Below, one piece after another: positions 32,501 through 43,479 of a stretch of 64,000 nucleotides of DNA; within the stretch, counting starts at the first letter, position 1; the number at the start of each line of letters is the position of its first letter. The position numbers and the translations under genes are program-made. This stretch comes from Mastigamoeba balamuthi (lineage: Eukaryota > Evosea > Mastigamoebida > Mastigamoebidae), in the NCBI GenBank assembly GCA_902651635.1, contig CACRSC010000012.1, forward strand, positions 980,944 to 1,044,943, read 5' to 3'. Under the pieces are notes generated by a model. That model ran no database searches, was not told the origin of the DNA, and saw only the letters and a program-made list of their open reading frames with translations.

Positions 32501-35481
32501 ATGGGCGACTGGTACAACAGCTGTGCGGGCAGGAGCAAGGTGGACGCGGACCTCGCGCAGCTCGACAAGTACGGCAACGCGCAGGGCTCGCAGTTCGACC
32601 TGGCCCGCGACGGGGCGTTTGAGACGTACCCCCAGAACACCATCGCCGTCCTGCACCTCTACACCGGCGAGGGCTTCGACTTCGAGAAGCCCCGCGCCCC
32701 GCTCGAGCAGAAGGTCCGCTCTGCCTCCCGGCCCTCGGCGTCCCCCCCCCCCCGAGAAAGGCCAGTCTCATTCGATCGATCGAGCCCACGCGGTGTTATC
32801 CGAACGGTGTTTGCCACCCGCGGGTTACATTTGGCGAATGTTGCCCCAAACGGCAAGAGATTTTGACTTGTCCCACTATCGGGCAATAATCACATTTGAC
32901 GTGGGCTTCGTTTCATTTCCTGCCAGGGGTTCAAAATACTGAGGTGGACAGAGCCGCCGAGCCTGAAGGAGTTCCGGCGCGTGCTGCTGGACGAGGGCAA
33001 GTGCGGCCAGCTGTGGGTGATCTCCGCGGACCGCAGCCTGCTGCCCGACGACTTCCTGCCCGTCATCAAGGAGTTCTTCCTGCGGGGCAACGGCGTCTAC
33101 CTCTGGGGCGACAACGAGCCCTACTACGTCGACGCCAACAGGGTCGCCGAGTACCTCATCGGCTCCAGGCTCGCCGGCAACGAGCCCGGTGGCCAGGTCG
33201 TCTCCCTGCGCACGCCCGAGTCGCCCAAGGTGGGGTATCCGCTGCGCCCTGCACCCTCGCTTGCTTAACGAGGGCCGCATCACCAAAAAGGGCTCGGGCT
33301 TCGTGGAGCACCTCATCACGACGGGCCTCGTCAACATGTACGAGGGCATCACCATCTCGATCGCCAGCAGCGCGCCCGGGGTCGAGCCGCTCGTCTACTC
33401 GACGTGCGGCAGGCCCGTGACGGCCGTGTACGACGTCTACGGGCGCCGCGCGCTGCTCGACGGGGGCTTCACGAGGCTCTTCTGCAACTGGGACACCGCG
33501 GGCACTGGCAGGTACGTTGTCAACGCCGCTGCGTGGCTCGCCAACGTCGAGAGGCTGGGGGCGCACCCCTCGAAGCCCCTGATGAGGAAGCTCGACGAGG
33601 GCCAGCTGGCGAGCAGGCAGCCGCCCCGCGAGTCTCTGGACGCGGGCCCGTCACAGGTCCTCCATCTCATCATTTCGTGCACGTGCGTCGCCCTGGATGC
33701 CCGTGGGGGAGGTTGCGCTCCTCTCACGATTCACGGCCAAAGAGGTCTTATGAACAAGGACCTGGTGTCCAAGAGCGACCCGATGGTGATCCTGTACGAG
33801 ACGGTCGATGGCAAGAAGAGGGAGGTGGGCAGGACAGAGATTGCCAAGTGCGACGACCTCTTTCTCTGGGCGCAGCAGCTCATTAACGCTGTTGGGTGCA
33901 GGGACAACCTCAACCCGAGGTTCCAAACACCCCTGGTGATCAAGTACTTCTTCGAGAGGGTGCAGAAGCTCGAGTTCGCGTGCTACGACATCGACGACCC
34001 GTCGGGAGCAATCGACAGGGCGGACTTCCTCGGGTCTGTCCAGTGTGCCCTGGCGGAGATTGTCACCTGCAAGTCGTTCTCGAGGGATCTGTGAGTCGCC
34101 CCCACTCGTTGGGTAGCTCAACAATCGCTGCAGGCAGGTCAACGGCCACAGCAAGGGGAAGATGGCGGTCTGCGTCGAAGAGGAGAAGTCGGACAAGGAG
34201 GTCAGGTTTGTTCTATCTGGCAGAGGGCTGGACAAGAAGGACCTCTTCGGCAAGTCGGACCCGTACGTCATCGTCCACCAGGCGCTGCCCGACGGCACTC
34301 TGCGCCCGGTCCACCAGACAGAGGTCGTCAAGAAGACTCTCGACCCGCGCTGGGCCCCGCTCCAGGTCCACTTCCAGGAGCTCTGCAACTGCGACCTCAA
34401 CCGCCGCCTTGTCTTCAAGTGCTTCGACTGGGACCAAGTCGGGAGCCACGACTTCATCGGACAGGCCGAGGCAACGCTGGGGGCTCTGCTGTCGGGCGAC
34501 CTGAAGGAGCTGCCGCTGATAAACCCCGAGAAGACAAAGAAGAAGAAGTACACGAACAGTGGCGTGCTCGTGTTCAACGAGGTCGCGCTTATCAAGAGCA
34601 AGTACACGTTCACCGATTATCTGAGTGCCGGCTCAGAGCTCCGCTTCATCGTCGCAGTCGACTTCACTGCCAGCAACGAGTGCGGGGTTTCATTATCGCA
34701 TGTGTTCTCACCCTTTGTTTCCAGAGATCCGTCCAATCCTGCATCACTCCACCACGTCTCTGATGTGCCAAACCCCTACATTCGGGCCATCACCGCTGTC
34801 GGAGAAGTCATCTCGTACTACGACAGGACAAGGATGTTCCCTGTATGCTCACATATCATCCAGGCAACTGACGCCCCCATGTCCAGGCGTTTGGCTTTGG
34901 GGCGCAGTTGCCGAGCGGGGCAGTCAGCCACTGCTTTCCTCTGAGTGGAGACGCCTCGAATCCGGCGGTTCCGGGTGTGGAGGGGATACTGAGGGCGTAC
35001 CACGCGGCCCTGAGCAACGTGAAACTCTACACGCCCACGAACCTCGCAGAGATCATCAGGAACGCGAGCTCGTTGGCCAGCTCGGCCTCCCCGGGAGCGT
35101 ACTACGTGCTGCTCGTCATCACCGACGGGGTGATCACGGACATGGAACTCACGGTAAACGCTATCGTCGAGGCGAGCTCGCTGCCGCTGTCAGTTGTCGT
35201 CGTGGGGGTTGGGAGCGAGGACTTCAAGCTGATGGAGTATCTTGACGCGGACGACTCCCTGCTGATTCACTCACAGACGATGAAGGAGAGCCAGAGGGAC
35301 ATTGTTCAGGTTTGCATCAAGCCGCTCTCTCAGTTCTGACGTCCCTGCCCTCTAGTTTGTTCCGTTTTCGAAGTACTCGGGGAATCAGATGCAGTTCAAC
35401 CAGGCCTTGATGGAGGAGATACCCGGACAGTTTGTCGAGTACATGCAGAGCAAAGGCTTCAAGCCTGCTATATCCCCCTGA
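32501..35481 (+). CDS. Copine with N-terminal amidotransferase-like domain
   Basis: ATG 32501 (MGDWYNSCAGRSKVDADL), TGA 35479-35481, about nine exons. Residues up to about 320 form an N-terminal domain with alternating strands and helices (CGQLWVISADRSLLPDDFLP; EFFLRGNGVYLWGDNEPYY; ALLDGGFTRLFCNWDTAGTG), most like the class I glutamine-amidotransferase-like fold. No catalytic Cys-His-Glu set is evident. It runs in frame into a canonical copine. C2A begins GLMNKDLVSKSDPMVILYET. C2B contains GLDKKDLFGKSDPYVIVHQA. The vWA-like copine domain has VAVDFTASN, MFPAFGFGAQLPS and VITDGVITDMEL and ends RDIVQFVPFSKYS. Copines bind membranes with calcium and recruit partners. The amidotransferase-like fusion is not usual in animal or plant copines. 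A deleted copy lies at 37350-38098. Confidence 0.85.
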
Positions 35482-35613
35482 TTCTTCGTGGGCTTGTTAA
35501 CAATGTGAACGTGTGCTCGTTGATTGTTTTGTGCTCTTCTTTGGTCAGCATTGTGAACACACGGCACTGCACGACATGGGAGCTCAGCGAGGCAGACGTA
35601 GCCAGCTTGGCGA

Positions 35614-36100
35614 ATGCGATACCGGATCGCGGTGCCGCTGCGGGACATCCAGCTGACGTGCGAGTGCTCGCCGTCGTACCTGCCGTGAGTGTCAGAGCAC
35701 CCGATCAACTGGGACAAGAGACAGGTCGTCTCGGCTGTGCTCGATCGAGCTCGTGACCCTTGCCACGACGCCTGACCCCACCAGTGTCGTTCCCTTGACG
35801 GCGACAACGAGGTGGTCTGCATCAACGCGTGCGGTGGCGTGGTCGCGATCGCGCTGCCCACGCTCGTGTCGCTCATTGTGGCGCACGAGACACAGGCCAC
35901 GCCGCTCGTGCTCAGCAGCTCCAGTTTTTCCACCTGAGGGCTGCGGGCTGATGGCCTCTGGACGCACTGCTGCTGGGGCGCTCACGGAGCTCGTGTGCAA
36001 GGCGACGCCCAAGGCTGAGCGCATGCTGGTGCACGAGGGGGCGGCCAAGTTCCTCTCGCTGTGGAAGGAGCCTGAGCGACCTCAATGTCGTCTCAGACAC
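35614..36100 (+). pseudogene. ARM-repeat-like fragment or small decayed gene
   Basis: ATG 35614 opens a short exon (MRYRIAVPLRDIQLTCECSP) ending at donor GTGAGT. A second open stretch has ARM-like sequence (NEVVCINACGGVVAIALPTL) that meets a TGA. A third in another frame (AAGALTELVCKATPKAERML) is again ARM-like. No splicing scheme I tried joins all three cleanly, and no C-terminal end is apparent. It is either a damaged gene or the start of one that has lost its 3' part. It begins 130 bp after the copine stop. Confidence 0.35.
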
Positions 36101-36734
36101 TACATACACTACGCAATCCACACACCAGCCACAACAGAGCGCCTCAAGTTTCACAAGCCTGGGATGGCACTCAGCCCCACCGGTAGCACAACGTGCCAAG
36201 CCAGCCCACCAGCAGCCTCCTTGGCGCTGTCTGCGGTACTCATGTGGAGTATGGATGAGTGTGGTTGGCCGTGCTGCACATACAAATGATCTGCGCCCAT
36301 ATCTCGCCTCCTGAGCCCAATTCGGGCCCGGTGTGGGCCCCCTCAGAGCGAGTGATGCGAATCCCGTTGGTGCTGAGTCCCGTCCCCCCTTCCTCCCGTC
36401 GGGTGGGGTGTCAGAGTCGGCTGAGAGCCTCGCCCATCCATCAGGGCCTTGCCTTTGTCTGTGAAAGCTCGCCGCAGCGACAACACTTTGCAACCCCAGC
36501 AGCTGGCCGCCAGACCCCGCCTGTGCCTCTGCTTCACTGAGCTGGACTTCAAGAGAGGGGCGCATGTGCGTGGGTCACGTTCGGACACAGAGGGTGGCGG
36601 GGCGACACAAGGAATAGTTGGCGAGCCCAGTGCTGGATCGTGCACCTTTAGTGCAGGATTTGCATGATCCGGCGAAAGATTGGCGTGACGTTGGCTGTGG
36701 ATAGCCAGGAAAAAGCCGTTGGAATGACGTGTCA
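36101..36734. other. Intergenic, no gene seen
   Basis: About 630 bases without a supportable reading frame on either strand. The stretch lies in the decayed region between the ARM-like fragment and a TATA-bearing fragment. Confidence 0.5.
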
Positions 36735-36753
36735 GATATTGGGAGTATATAAA
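36735..36753 (+). promoter_or_regulatory. GATATT word plus TATA box
   Basis: GATATT at 36735-36740 is followed by TATATAAA at 36746-36753, some 45 bp before an ATG at 36798. It is the clearest TATA-like box in the window. Confidence 0.4.
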
Positions 36754-36797
36754 CTCGGCGAGTTTCAGGCTCATTTTTGCATTCGGTCCGGAAAACA

Positions 36798-37240
36798 ATG
36801 CGCGTGTGTTCCCCCCTGGAGCTGCAGAGGTAAGAGGCACCCCTGGGGATGAGCATCGCTGAGCGTATCATGAGTCCCTGGGGGAGACCACGTTTACTGA
36901 ACTGGTCGCAGGGCACTCACATGGCATTGTTTTCCGCACCCAAGAATCAGCAAGGACCCGCTCAGATCATCAAGGTGTGTCCCCTCCCGCAAACGCCCTC
37001 TCGGCTCGTTCTCCTGATGTTATGACCGCTGCTGGGCAAGCTACAGAGCAAAAGAACGGTCGAGGTCGTGGGGGAGCTGTTCGTGAAGTGCCTCGTGCTG
37101 GGCTCACTGTGCGTGATCGACTGCTCGCACGCGCTGCTGCATCTCCTCGAGCCGCACCGGCGCCTGAGGCCCTCGAGACCGAGGCAGAGCTCGGGACCGC
37201 CAAGAACGTTGCCAGACATCTGCCGGCCTCGTGCTGATCA
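36798..37240 (+). CDS. Possible short or decayed gene downstream of a TATA box
   Basis: Two starts are possible. ATG 36798 (MRVCSPLELQ) has a good donor, GTAAGAGG, at about 36830. ATG 36922 (MALFSAPKNQQGPAQIIK) leads to donor GTGTGTCC at 36976. The latter resembles the N-terminus of MO25/CAB39 scaffold proteins (acidic-free, xPAxIxK), but nothing downstream matches that family. After the intron, an open stretch (RTVEVVGELFVKCLVLGSLC) runs into TGA near 37240. Immediately downstream lies the copine pseudogene, so the rest of any real gene may have been replaced. Confidence 0.25.
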
Positions 37241-37349
37241 CCAGCGCAACTCCTTCTGTCGGTCTACAAAGAAACGGGGTGGCTACATGGGCCAAACACA
37301 ATTGTGTCCAGAAAAATGCCAATACAGATATTTCTTTTTTGAACACACG

Positions 37350-38098
37350 TTCGCCTCTTCGAGAAGCCCACCACGCATCGCTTGAGCAGAAAGTTCTGCA
37401 CTCTGCACTGCTCCCGCGCATCGCGCCCCAAGAAAGGCTGGTTGGTCGGCCTCCCAAGAACAGTTTTTGCCACCAGTCAGTTACGTTATGACGAATGATG
37501 CCCCCGGAGACGGAAAGAGATCTGAAGCTGCCCGCTATCGGTCGGGCAATCAGCATCATTTGACGTGGGCTTCCGCTTTCTCTCTTGCCGGGTGGACAGA
37601 GCCGCCGAGCCTGAAGGAGTTCCGACGCGTGCTGCTGGACGAGGGCAAGTGCGGCCAGCTGTGGGTGATCTCCGCGGACCGCAGCCTGCTGCCCGACGAC
37701 TTCCTGCCCATCATCAAGGAGTTCTTCCTGCGGGGCAACGGCGTCTACCTCTGGGCGACAACGAGCCCTACTACGTCGACGCCAACGGGGTCGCAGAGTG
37801 CCTTATCAGCTCCAGGCTAGCCGACAACGAGCCCGGCGACAAAAACGACTCTCTGTGCACACCCGAGTAGCCGGAGAGACATTGTTCAGATAGCATTGAG
37901 TTGTTTCTCTCTCAGGTGGTGACGTCCCCTTCGCGGTTTTTGTGCTGCTTTCGCAGTACCCAGGAATCAGACGCAGTCCGTCGAGTACATACACAGCAAG
38001 GGCTTCGAAGCTTGTGCATCTCTCTGATGCTTCGCTCGATCGTTTGGGCTTGTAACCAACACGAACGTGTGCTCGTTTCTCGCAGATCTGTGCTCTCT
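37350..38098 (+). pseudogene. Internally deleted copy of the adjacent copine gene
   Basis: Bases about 37350-37865 resemble 32670-33225 of the copine gene, including parts of its introns. The best block encodes LKEFRRVLLDEGKCGQLWVI almost unchanged. A one-base deletion at the LWGDNEP codons (CTCTGGGCGAC versus CTCTGGGGCGAC) breaks the frame. The copy then jumps to sequence matching 35285-35550 (GACATTGTTCAG..., GTCGAGTACAT.CA.AGC) and continues into the 3' flank (GAACGTGTGCTCGTT). About 2 kb covering C2A, C2B and most of the vWA domain is missing. The retained introns show duplication at DNA level, not retroposition. Confidence 0.85.
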
Positions 38099-38181
38099 GC
38101 GCCATTCAGCCACACAGCAGCGGAGGGTACGACGACTGGGCACTGCGGGTGGGCCAGCGCGCCGAGGATGGCCTGGAGGCT

Positions 38182-38582
38182 TCACGAGCGCACAAAGCAG
38201 CAGCTGCGCCCCCAGTCGCAGCCCTCGGGCCTCGGGAGCGAGTTGTAGAGCACAGAGAGCGCGCGGGCAGTGGCACGCGCACCCGCTGACGAGGCACGCA
38301 GGTCCCGGAGAGCCTGCACCCCTGCGCCGGCAGCACGCAGCACGCAGCACGCACGGGTGCGGCAGTGCATAGTGCAGCGGGAGGGAGCGTCCAGGGGCAA
38401 ATGGGGCGTGTAGTGTGTGCTCGTGTGGGGCGTGTGGGCATGAGCGGGAGAGCAGAGAGCAGAGAGCAGAGAGGGCTGAGTGGAACTGAGGGGAGCGCTG
38501 CCACACTGGCCTGCAGCAGCAGCTCTGCCAGCGACGGCTCTGCAGCGGTGCTGCTGCTGGTGCTGGTGCCGGCGTCGGACAT
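38182..38582 (-). CDS. Uncharacterised small gene
   Basis: ATG 38582 opens MSDAGTSTSSSTAAEPSLAE followed by an amphipathic LLLQASVAALPS. The downstream part in another frame (GVQALRDLRASSAGARATAR) ends at TGA 38182-38184. One intron between about 38300 and 38510 would join them; acceptor CCGGCGCAG is plausible, the donor is not fixed. The putative intron is full of short repeats. No family is recognised and the whole may be spurious. Confidence 0.3.
38331..38355. repeat. (CAGCACG)n short tandem repeat
   Basis: About three and a half copies of a 7-mer. Confidence 0.7.
38449..38474. repeat. (AGAGAGC)n short tandem repeat
   Basis: Over three copies of a 7-mer. Confidence 0.7.
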
Positions 38583-38722
38583 GGTCGTGGATAACCCTTT
38601 TCCGAGGCTGGTGGCGGCAGCGGCGGTGCAAGGCGGGGGACAGGGACAGGACACGCACTGCCTGGTTGGGATGTGGGGGGCAGGTACAGGAAAATGCACG
38701 AGATACCGCAGATACCGTGGCA

Positions 38723-38760
38723 GGATTCGGATTCTTCGGATTCTTCGGATTCTTTGGAAT
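38723..38760. repeat. (GGATTCTTC)n short tandem repeat
   Basis: About four imperfect copies of a 9-mer (GGATTCGGATTCTTC...). Confidence 0.75.
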
Positions 38761-39172
38761 CTACCCGGGGATGGACGAGGGTGTCCGGTGGTGGCAGCGC
38801 GGTGGGCAGCGACGCCGTGGGAGTGGCTGAGATGCGAGCAAGGGAGCCGCGGGGGTGGAGGGGTGGGAGGGAAGGGAAATGGGGGATAAAAGGGCTGGTA
38901 AGCAGTTAGCAGATTGTGGGTGGGACGAGTGGCTTAAATGGCAAGGATGCGAGACTATGACAGCATAGGTCACGGGCTCATGTCCACCCTCGTCCTTTTT
39001 TTTCGAAAACACACGCACGCACGGCTCAACACTTTTTGTTTTTTCGCGCTCCTTCGCCCCTGGCGCCCCTCCCGCACACACCTCGTCGCACAAGAACCCG
39101 CCGCCATGGGCCAGAGGCAGCCTCAGCGCTGTTTGGCTCACGGCAGGAATCGCGTGCGGTGCCGAAATCGCA

Positions 39173-39173
<1 letters not shown>

Positions 39174-39218
<45 letters not shown>
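39174..39218. repeat. (GATT)11 microsatellite
   Basis: Eleven perfect GATT units, the longest uninterrupted tandem repeat in the window. On the minus strand it creates a false Asn-Gln-Ser-Ile repeat frame. Confidence 0.95.
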
Positions 39219-39219
<1 letters not shown>

Positions 39220-39972
39220 CAACGCAGCAGGGGCCAGCTGGCGTGCTTGGCGAGCTCTGGTAGCTGCTCGAGGGGACGCCCTCGTCACCCCTCTCGGAGC
39301 ACAGCGGCGGAGCAGCAGCAGGAGCCCCTCGCTTGGCCGCGCTCCTGCAGGGCCGAGAGCCTGCCTGTATGTGCACACCTAGACAAAATGAATGGCAGAA
39401 CAGCCTGCGCCCCTCGATCAGCCAAACACAAGGCACACACAGCAGCAGCAGAACAGACAGCAGCAGTCTGAGTCCGTCCTTCTTATCCGTATGGTTTCAC
39501 TCGGTGCCAACGACACGAGGAGAGCAGCAGAGCCGCCTCTGTCTTGTCGTGCGGTCTCTTTTTGCTCTTTTGTTTGAGAGGGGCGAGGGTCTACCGCGAG
39601 CATGTGTGTGAACCGTGCTGCCTACGAGCAAGTCAATCAAATCTGTGTATACTCCCAAAAACAGCGCTCCCGATCGTCCCTCTTTTCCACCACTGCTGCC
39701 TTGCCCGCCTGCTGGCACAAGGCCCAGCGCTGACAGCTCGCATCGCGCACCACGCTACTGCATGTAGTACGCGCGCAGCAAGTCGTCGTACTTGTCTCCA
39801 GTTTCGTACTCATTAAAATACTAATATCGGAACTATTTTTCGCGGATGTCGAGGCAAACGAGGCAGAATGGGTAAAGGACCTTGTTGTCTCCGCTGTATG
39901 CTCTTCCTTGGCTTCAGAGTGCTCAGACACAAGTCCCTCTCATTTGTGCTGCGGCTGAGGCAAGCAGGAAGA

Positions 39973-40937
39973 TCACTTGTTGAACCAGTGCTTGAGGATC
40001 ATCGTGTGCCCGATGGACATGGCGGCGATGACGACGCACGCGATCAGGCTGAAGTTCTGCACGCGCCCGTTTGTGCTCTCCGCGGCTGTGCAGCGTACTG
40101 CTGAGTGCCAAGACGATCCCCGGGGCAAAGGGCGAAGGGGGGGGCCCAGAGTGGGGAGGGAGGGAGGGCTGGGCTCACTGTTGCGGTTCATGGCCTCGCG
40201 GCGGCGGTAGTACTTCTGCATCGAGGCGACGTCGTTGAGCAGCGTGTCGATCCTCATGACGGTCCTCTGGATGGGGTCCAGGTCGCCTGCGTAGTCGCGT
40301 GCCGCCAGAGGGGCAGTGCGGAGAGCGCGCGAGTGTCAGCGAGGGAAGGGGAGGAGGAGGAGGGCTGTTCTGCTGCAGTCGCGCCAGCCCTGGGCGCACC
40401 GGGGGTGAGGGGCTTGAGCGAGGGGTCGACGCCCGCGACAACGCTGAACTGGATGACCTTGGCGGTGAACCTCGACATCTTGTTGTCAAAGCACAGCTGT
40501 CCCCCAACCCCGCGCGCAGCTGCTGTGAGCACACCAGGCGCCGGCGGGGGGGGGAGTGGGAGGAGTCCCGGCCAGCGAGCAGCAGCGCGAGAGCTGCCTT
40601 GCTTTGCGTTGCCGCTGTGGGGAAATTGGAGGGGCGGAGATACCGAGTAGGTGCCCTGGAGGTTGGGGACAAAGTCGAAGTAGCCCTTGGAGTCGCCGTT
40701 GGCCTCAAAGTGCATCTTGTTGAGCAGCTCGCTGTTGTCGGGGGCCGCCAGGCGGACGCCGACGTCGAGCAGGCCGCCGCGCGTGACCTGCCAGCGCACC
40801 TGCGCCGACTCTCCGACGGGGACGGCCCCGGGGACGTCGAAGTGGAAGCACTCCTCCGAGCGCGGCTCGATCTGGAACGTCAGGGCGGCCAGCGAGACCG
40901 CGCAGAGCGCCGAGAGCGCCAACAACGAGCGGACCAT
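39973..40937 (-). CDS. p24 / TMED (emp24) cargo receptor
   Basis: Type I membrane protein cycling between ER and Golgi in COPII and COPI vesicles; p24 proteins sort cargo such as GPI-anchored proteins. ATG 40937, four or five exons, TGA 39973-39975. Signal peptide MVRSLLALSALCAVSLAALT leads to a GOLD domain (RSEECFHFDVPGAVPVGESA, with the usual ECF; HFEANGDSKGYFDFVPNLQG; LCFDNKMSRFTAKVIQF, with the partner Cys). A coiled-coil neck follows (MRIDTLLNDVASMQKYYRRR). The TM region is FSLIACVVIAAMSIGHTMIL and the tail is KHWFNK. The tail has the aromatic pair typical for COPII binding but only single lysines. Introns lie near 40088-40180, 40287-40400 and 40497-40645. AATATC lies 60 bp upstream of the start. 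With SEC31 in the same window the pairing is likely coincidental. Confidence 0.9.
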
Positions 40938-41619
40938 TCTTCACAGCAAAACGCTTCAAACACCGCGCGACGTGGCGAAGATTTGTTATTGACCCCAATA
41001 TCTCATCCCCCGCTCGAGCCTGAGATACGCGGATACCCTCGCGGGGAACGTCACCCCAAAAGGGCATCCGGGGGAGTCGTGTGTGTAGCATTCAAGTTGC
41101 CTGATCGACCACTCTATACAATGTGGCTCTAGACTGCATTAGAATCGGTGTGAATCGATGGCGAATGACCAGAATTCCGTGACGCGACGCTAGTGACTGT
41201 GGAATGCCGGCCAAACGTCCGACCGAGTACTACGGCTGTCAGTGATATGATAGTTCTTTGATTTCCACGGGCGGGCCCTTGGGAGCAGAGCGCTGCTGTT
41301 CGGTTTGCTCGCTCCTGAAGCACGGTTCCACACAGCCCGTCGGACTCTGGTGGCGCTGTGCCACCTCACCATTGGGGGCGTTCAAACCTTAGTAATGTCA
41401 CACCTACGCAACCCCTCCACAAGCACAAGTCCAGATTGCGTTTTGATATCGGAGACAGAAGGGGACTCTGGGACTGTAAAACAGTGTGGCGTATGCTTTG
41501 TTCTCTGTTCCTTGAATAAAGTTCATAATTCACACAAGGCATTGGCCAGAAAGCAACGCGGTGATGGTGCAGGTGATGAAGATGTAGGCAATGAACTGTG
41601 CAGGCACCTGAGGACGTAT
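40938..41619. other. Intergenic between p24 and sugar transporter
   Basis: The 682 bases hold the p24 promoter (AATATC at 40997-41002) and the 3' end of the transporter. No gene is seen. Confidence 0.55.
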
Positions 41620-43479
41620 TTACTTCCTCATCGAGCTAACGATGTCCTCCACAGTGCGGCCCTTGGTCTCGGGCAGCACGATGATGACGAAGACGAAGCT
41701 GATGGCGCTGAGCACCGCAAAGCCGTAGAACACCGCGCTCAGAGAGGTGGCCTCGATGAGCGGCAGGAACGCCAGCGAGACACCCAGGTTGGTGACCCAG
41801 TTGGTGAACAGCGAGATGCTGACGGCCAGCGCACGAGTCGAGCTGGGGAACAGCTCGGGGACGAGGCACCACGGCACAGGGCCCAGACCCACAGCGAAGA
41901 AGATGACGAACAGGATCGTGAAGATGACGCTCCCGACACCCGCAGACGACTTGGACAGCGTGTGGACGTTGCTGAAGATGCCGATGCACATCAGCGACAG
42001 CGCCATGCCGACGAGGCTGCCCAGCAGCAGCGGCTTGCGGCCCAGGCGGTCGATCAGCACGATGCTGACAACGGTCATGATGACGTTGATGCCACCGATG
42101 AGGATGGACATGTAGTCGGCCATCTTGCTCTCCATGCCGGCGCGCTCGAGGAAGGTCTTGAGGTAGTAGAGCACGGCGTTGATGCCAGTGATCTGCTGGA
42201 TGAACATGATCGCCACGACGATGATCAGCGGGCGCAGGGGGTCGATGAGCATGCCGGCGGCCTCCTTGAACGAGGGAGTCTTCTCCTGGTTCTGCGAGGC
42301 AATGAGGTCCTGGAGCTCATCCTCGACGTTGTCGGTGTTGCGCAGGTACTGCAGCATCTTGCGGGCCTCGTCGTTGCGCTTCTTCATGATGAGCCAGCGG
42401 GGGCTCTCGGTGCGGATGATGAAGCCCGTCAGCACGATGTGCGTGACCGCCATCACGATCGTGGGAGCGCCCATCATGACACGCCAGCTGACCCTGGGGA
42501 TGTACGCGAACACGGTGCCCAGGATGTAGGCAATGAGGATGCCGATCGTGATGCTGAGCTGGTTCAGCACACCGATCTGGCCGCGGATGGACTTGGGGGA
42601 CAGCTCGCCGATCATCAGGGGGACCACCACACTGGCAGTGCCTGCGCGGACCGAGAAACTTGCATTAGTCCCCGCGGAGAATCGATGCGTGCGTGCATGC
42701 GAGATCGTACCGACTGCGAAGCCGAGGACGAGGCGGCCCGCGATCATCATCCCGAAGTGCACGGAGAAGGCGCACAGCAGCGCACCTGTGACGCGGGTCG
42801 CATTAGGAACAACGGCCTTTCACCGGGTTTCTCAAGTGGAAAAGGTGCAGTTCTGCGAAGCGGACAAGAATGGGGGAGGCGGCGACGACTTACCGACGAT
42901 GTAAATTCCCTCGGACGCGAGGATGACCTTGTTCCTGCCAAGGCGGTCGGCGATGGCACCGGCGATGAGGGCGCTGATGAGGCAGCCGACGAGGCAGGCA
43001 CTGCAGGAGGCGCGCGCGGTGAGAAACCGAACGCAAATTTTCCCACACCTCCCGCGATTTCCACCCCAAAGGGGAGAAGTGGACTGGACTGAGGGGGTAT
43101 AATCCTGTACCTCACGATGACCGACTTCTTGACCGCGTTGCCGTCGTCCGACTCCTGCGAGCTGGTGGCCTCCTTGGAGGCGATGTTGAGGTACTCGGAG
43201 AGCGGGCCCATGGCGCCGGACACGATGGTCGTGTTGTAGCCGAACTGCAGCGACGCGATGCACTGCAGCGCTGCGACGAACTGTGGGTGGTTTCGAGGAA
43301 CAGTGTCAGAACAGCGAGCGGCCGGGGAGAAACGGGCCGGGGGCCCCGGGCGGGCTCAGGCGTACCCAGACGAAGCGCGTGGAGGTCGGCTCGGCGACGA
43401 CGGACATGTGCTCACGGGGCGAGCCGTTTCCGGGCGTGCCGTCGGGGGTGGAGGAGAGCGAGTTGGCGGCCTGAGACAT
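41620..43479 (-). CDS. Sugar transporter, major facilitator superfamily
   Basis: Twelve-helix hexose-type facilitator or symporter of the plasma membrane. ATG 43479 (MSQAANSLSSTPDGTPGN) to stop at 41620, five exons with introns near 43280-43365, 43010-43108, 42785-42892 and 42645-42710. Family motifs appear in order. ADRLGRN lies in loop 2-3. GRLVLGFAVG lies in TM4. ESPRWL follows TM6. QQITGINAVLYYL lies in TM7, a hexose-specific region. DRLGRKPLLLGS lies in loop 8-9. GPVPWCLVPELFPSSTRA lies in TM10. The C-terminal hallmark PETKGRTVEDI ends with a short tail. The large 3' exon is uninterrupted for about 350 codons. Substrate (glucose, xylose, other) cannot be told. The long antisense frame over this gene is a GC-bias shadow. 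Confidence 0.93.

Larger units (their letters stand above)
38583..39972. other. Repeat-rich intergenic stretch, no gene seen
   Basis: Nearly 1.4 kb without a supported gene. It holds a degenerate 9-mer repeat, a tetranucleotide array and low-complexity DNA. Long open frames here arise from the repeats or lack an ATG. Confidence 0.55.

Noticed and set aside
38761-39436. Minus-strand frames with a repeated Asn-Gln-Ser-Ile motif
   Set aside because: An artefact of translating the GATT microsatellite.
41305-43092. 595-codon open frame antisense to the sugar transporter
   Set aside because: His/Asp/Arg/Glu-rich antisense shadow of a GC-rich gene. It has no domain, and the minus strand has clear transporter motifs.
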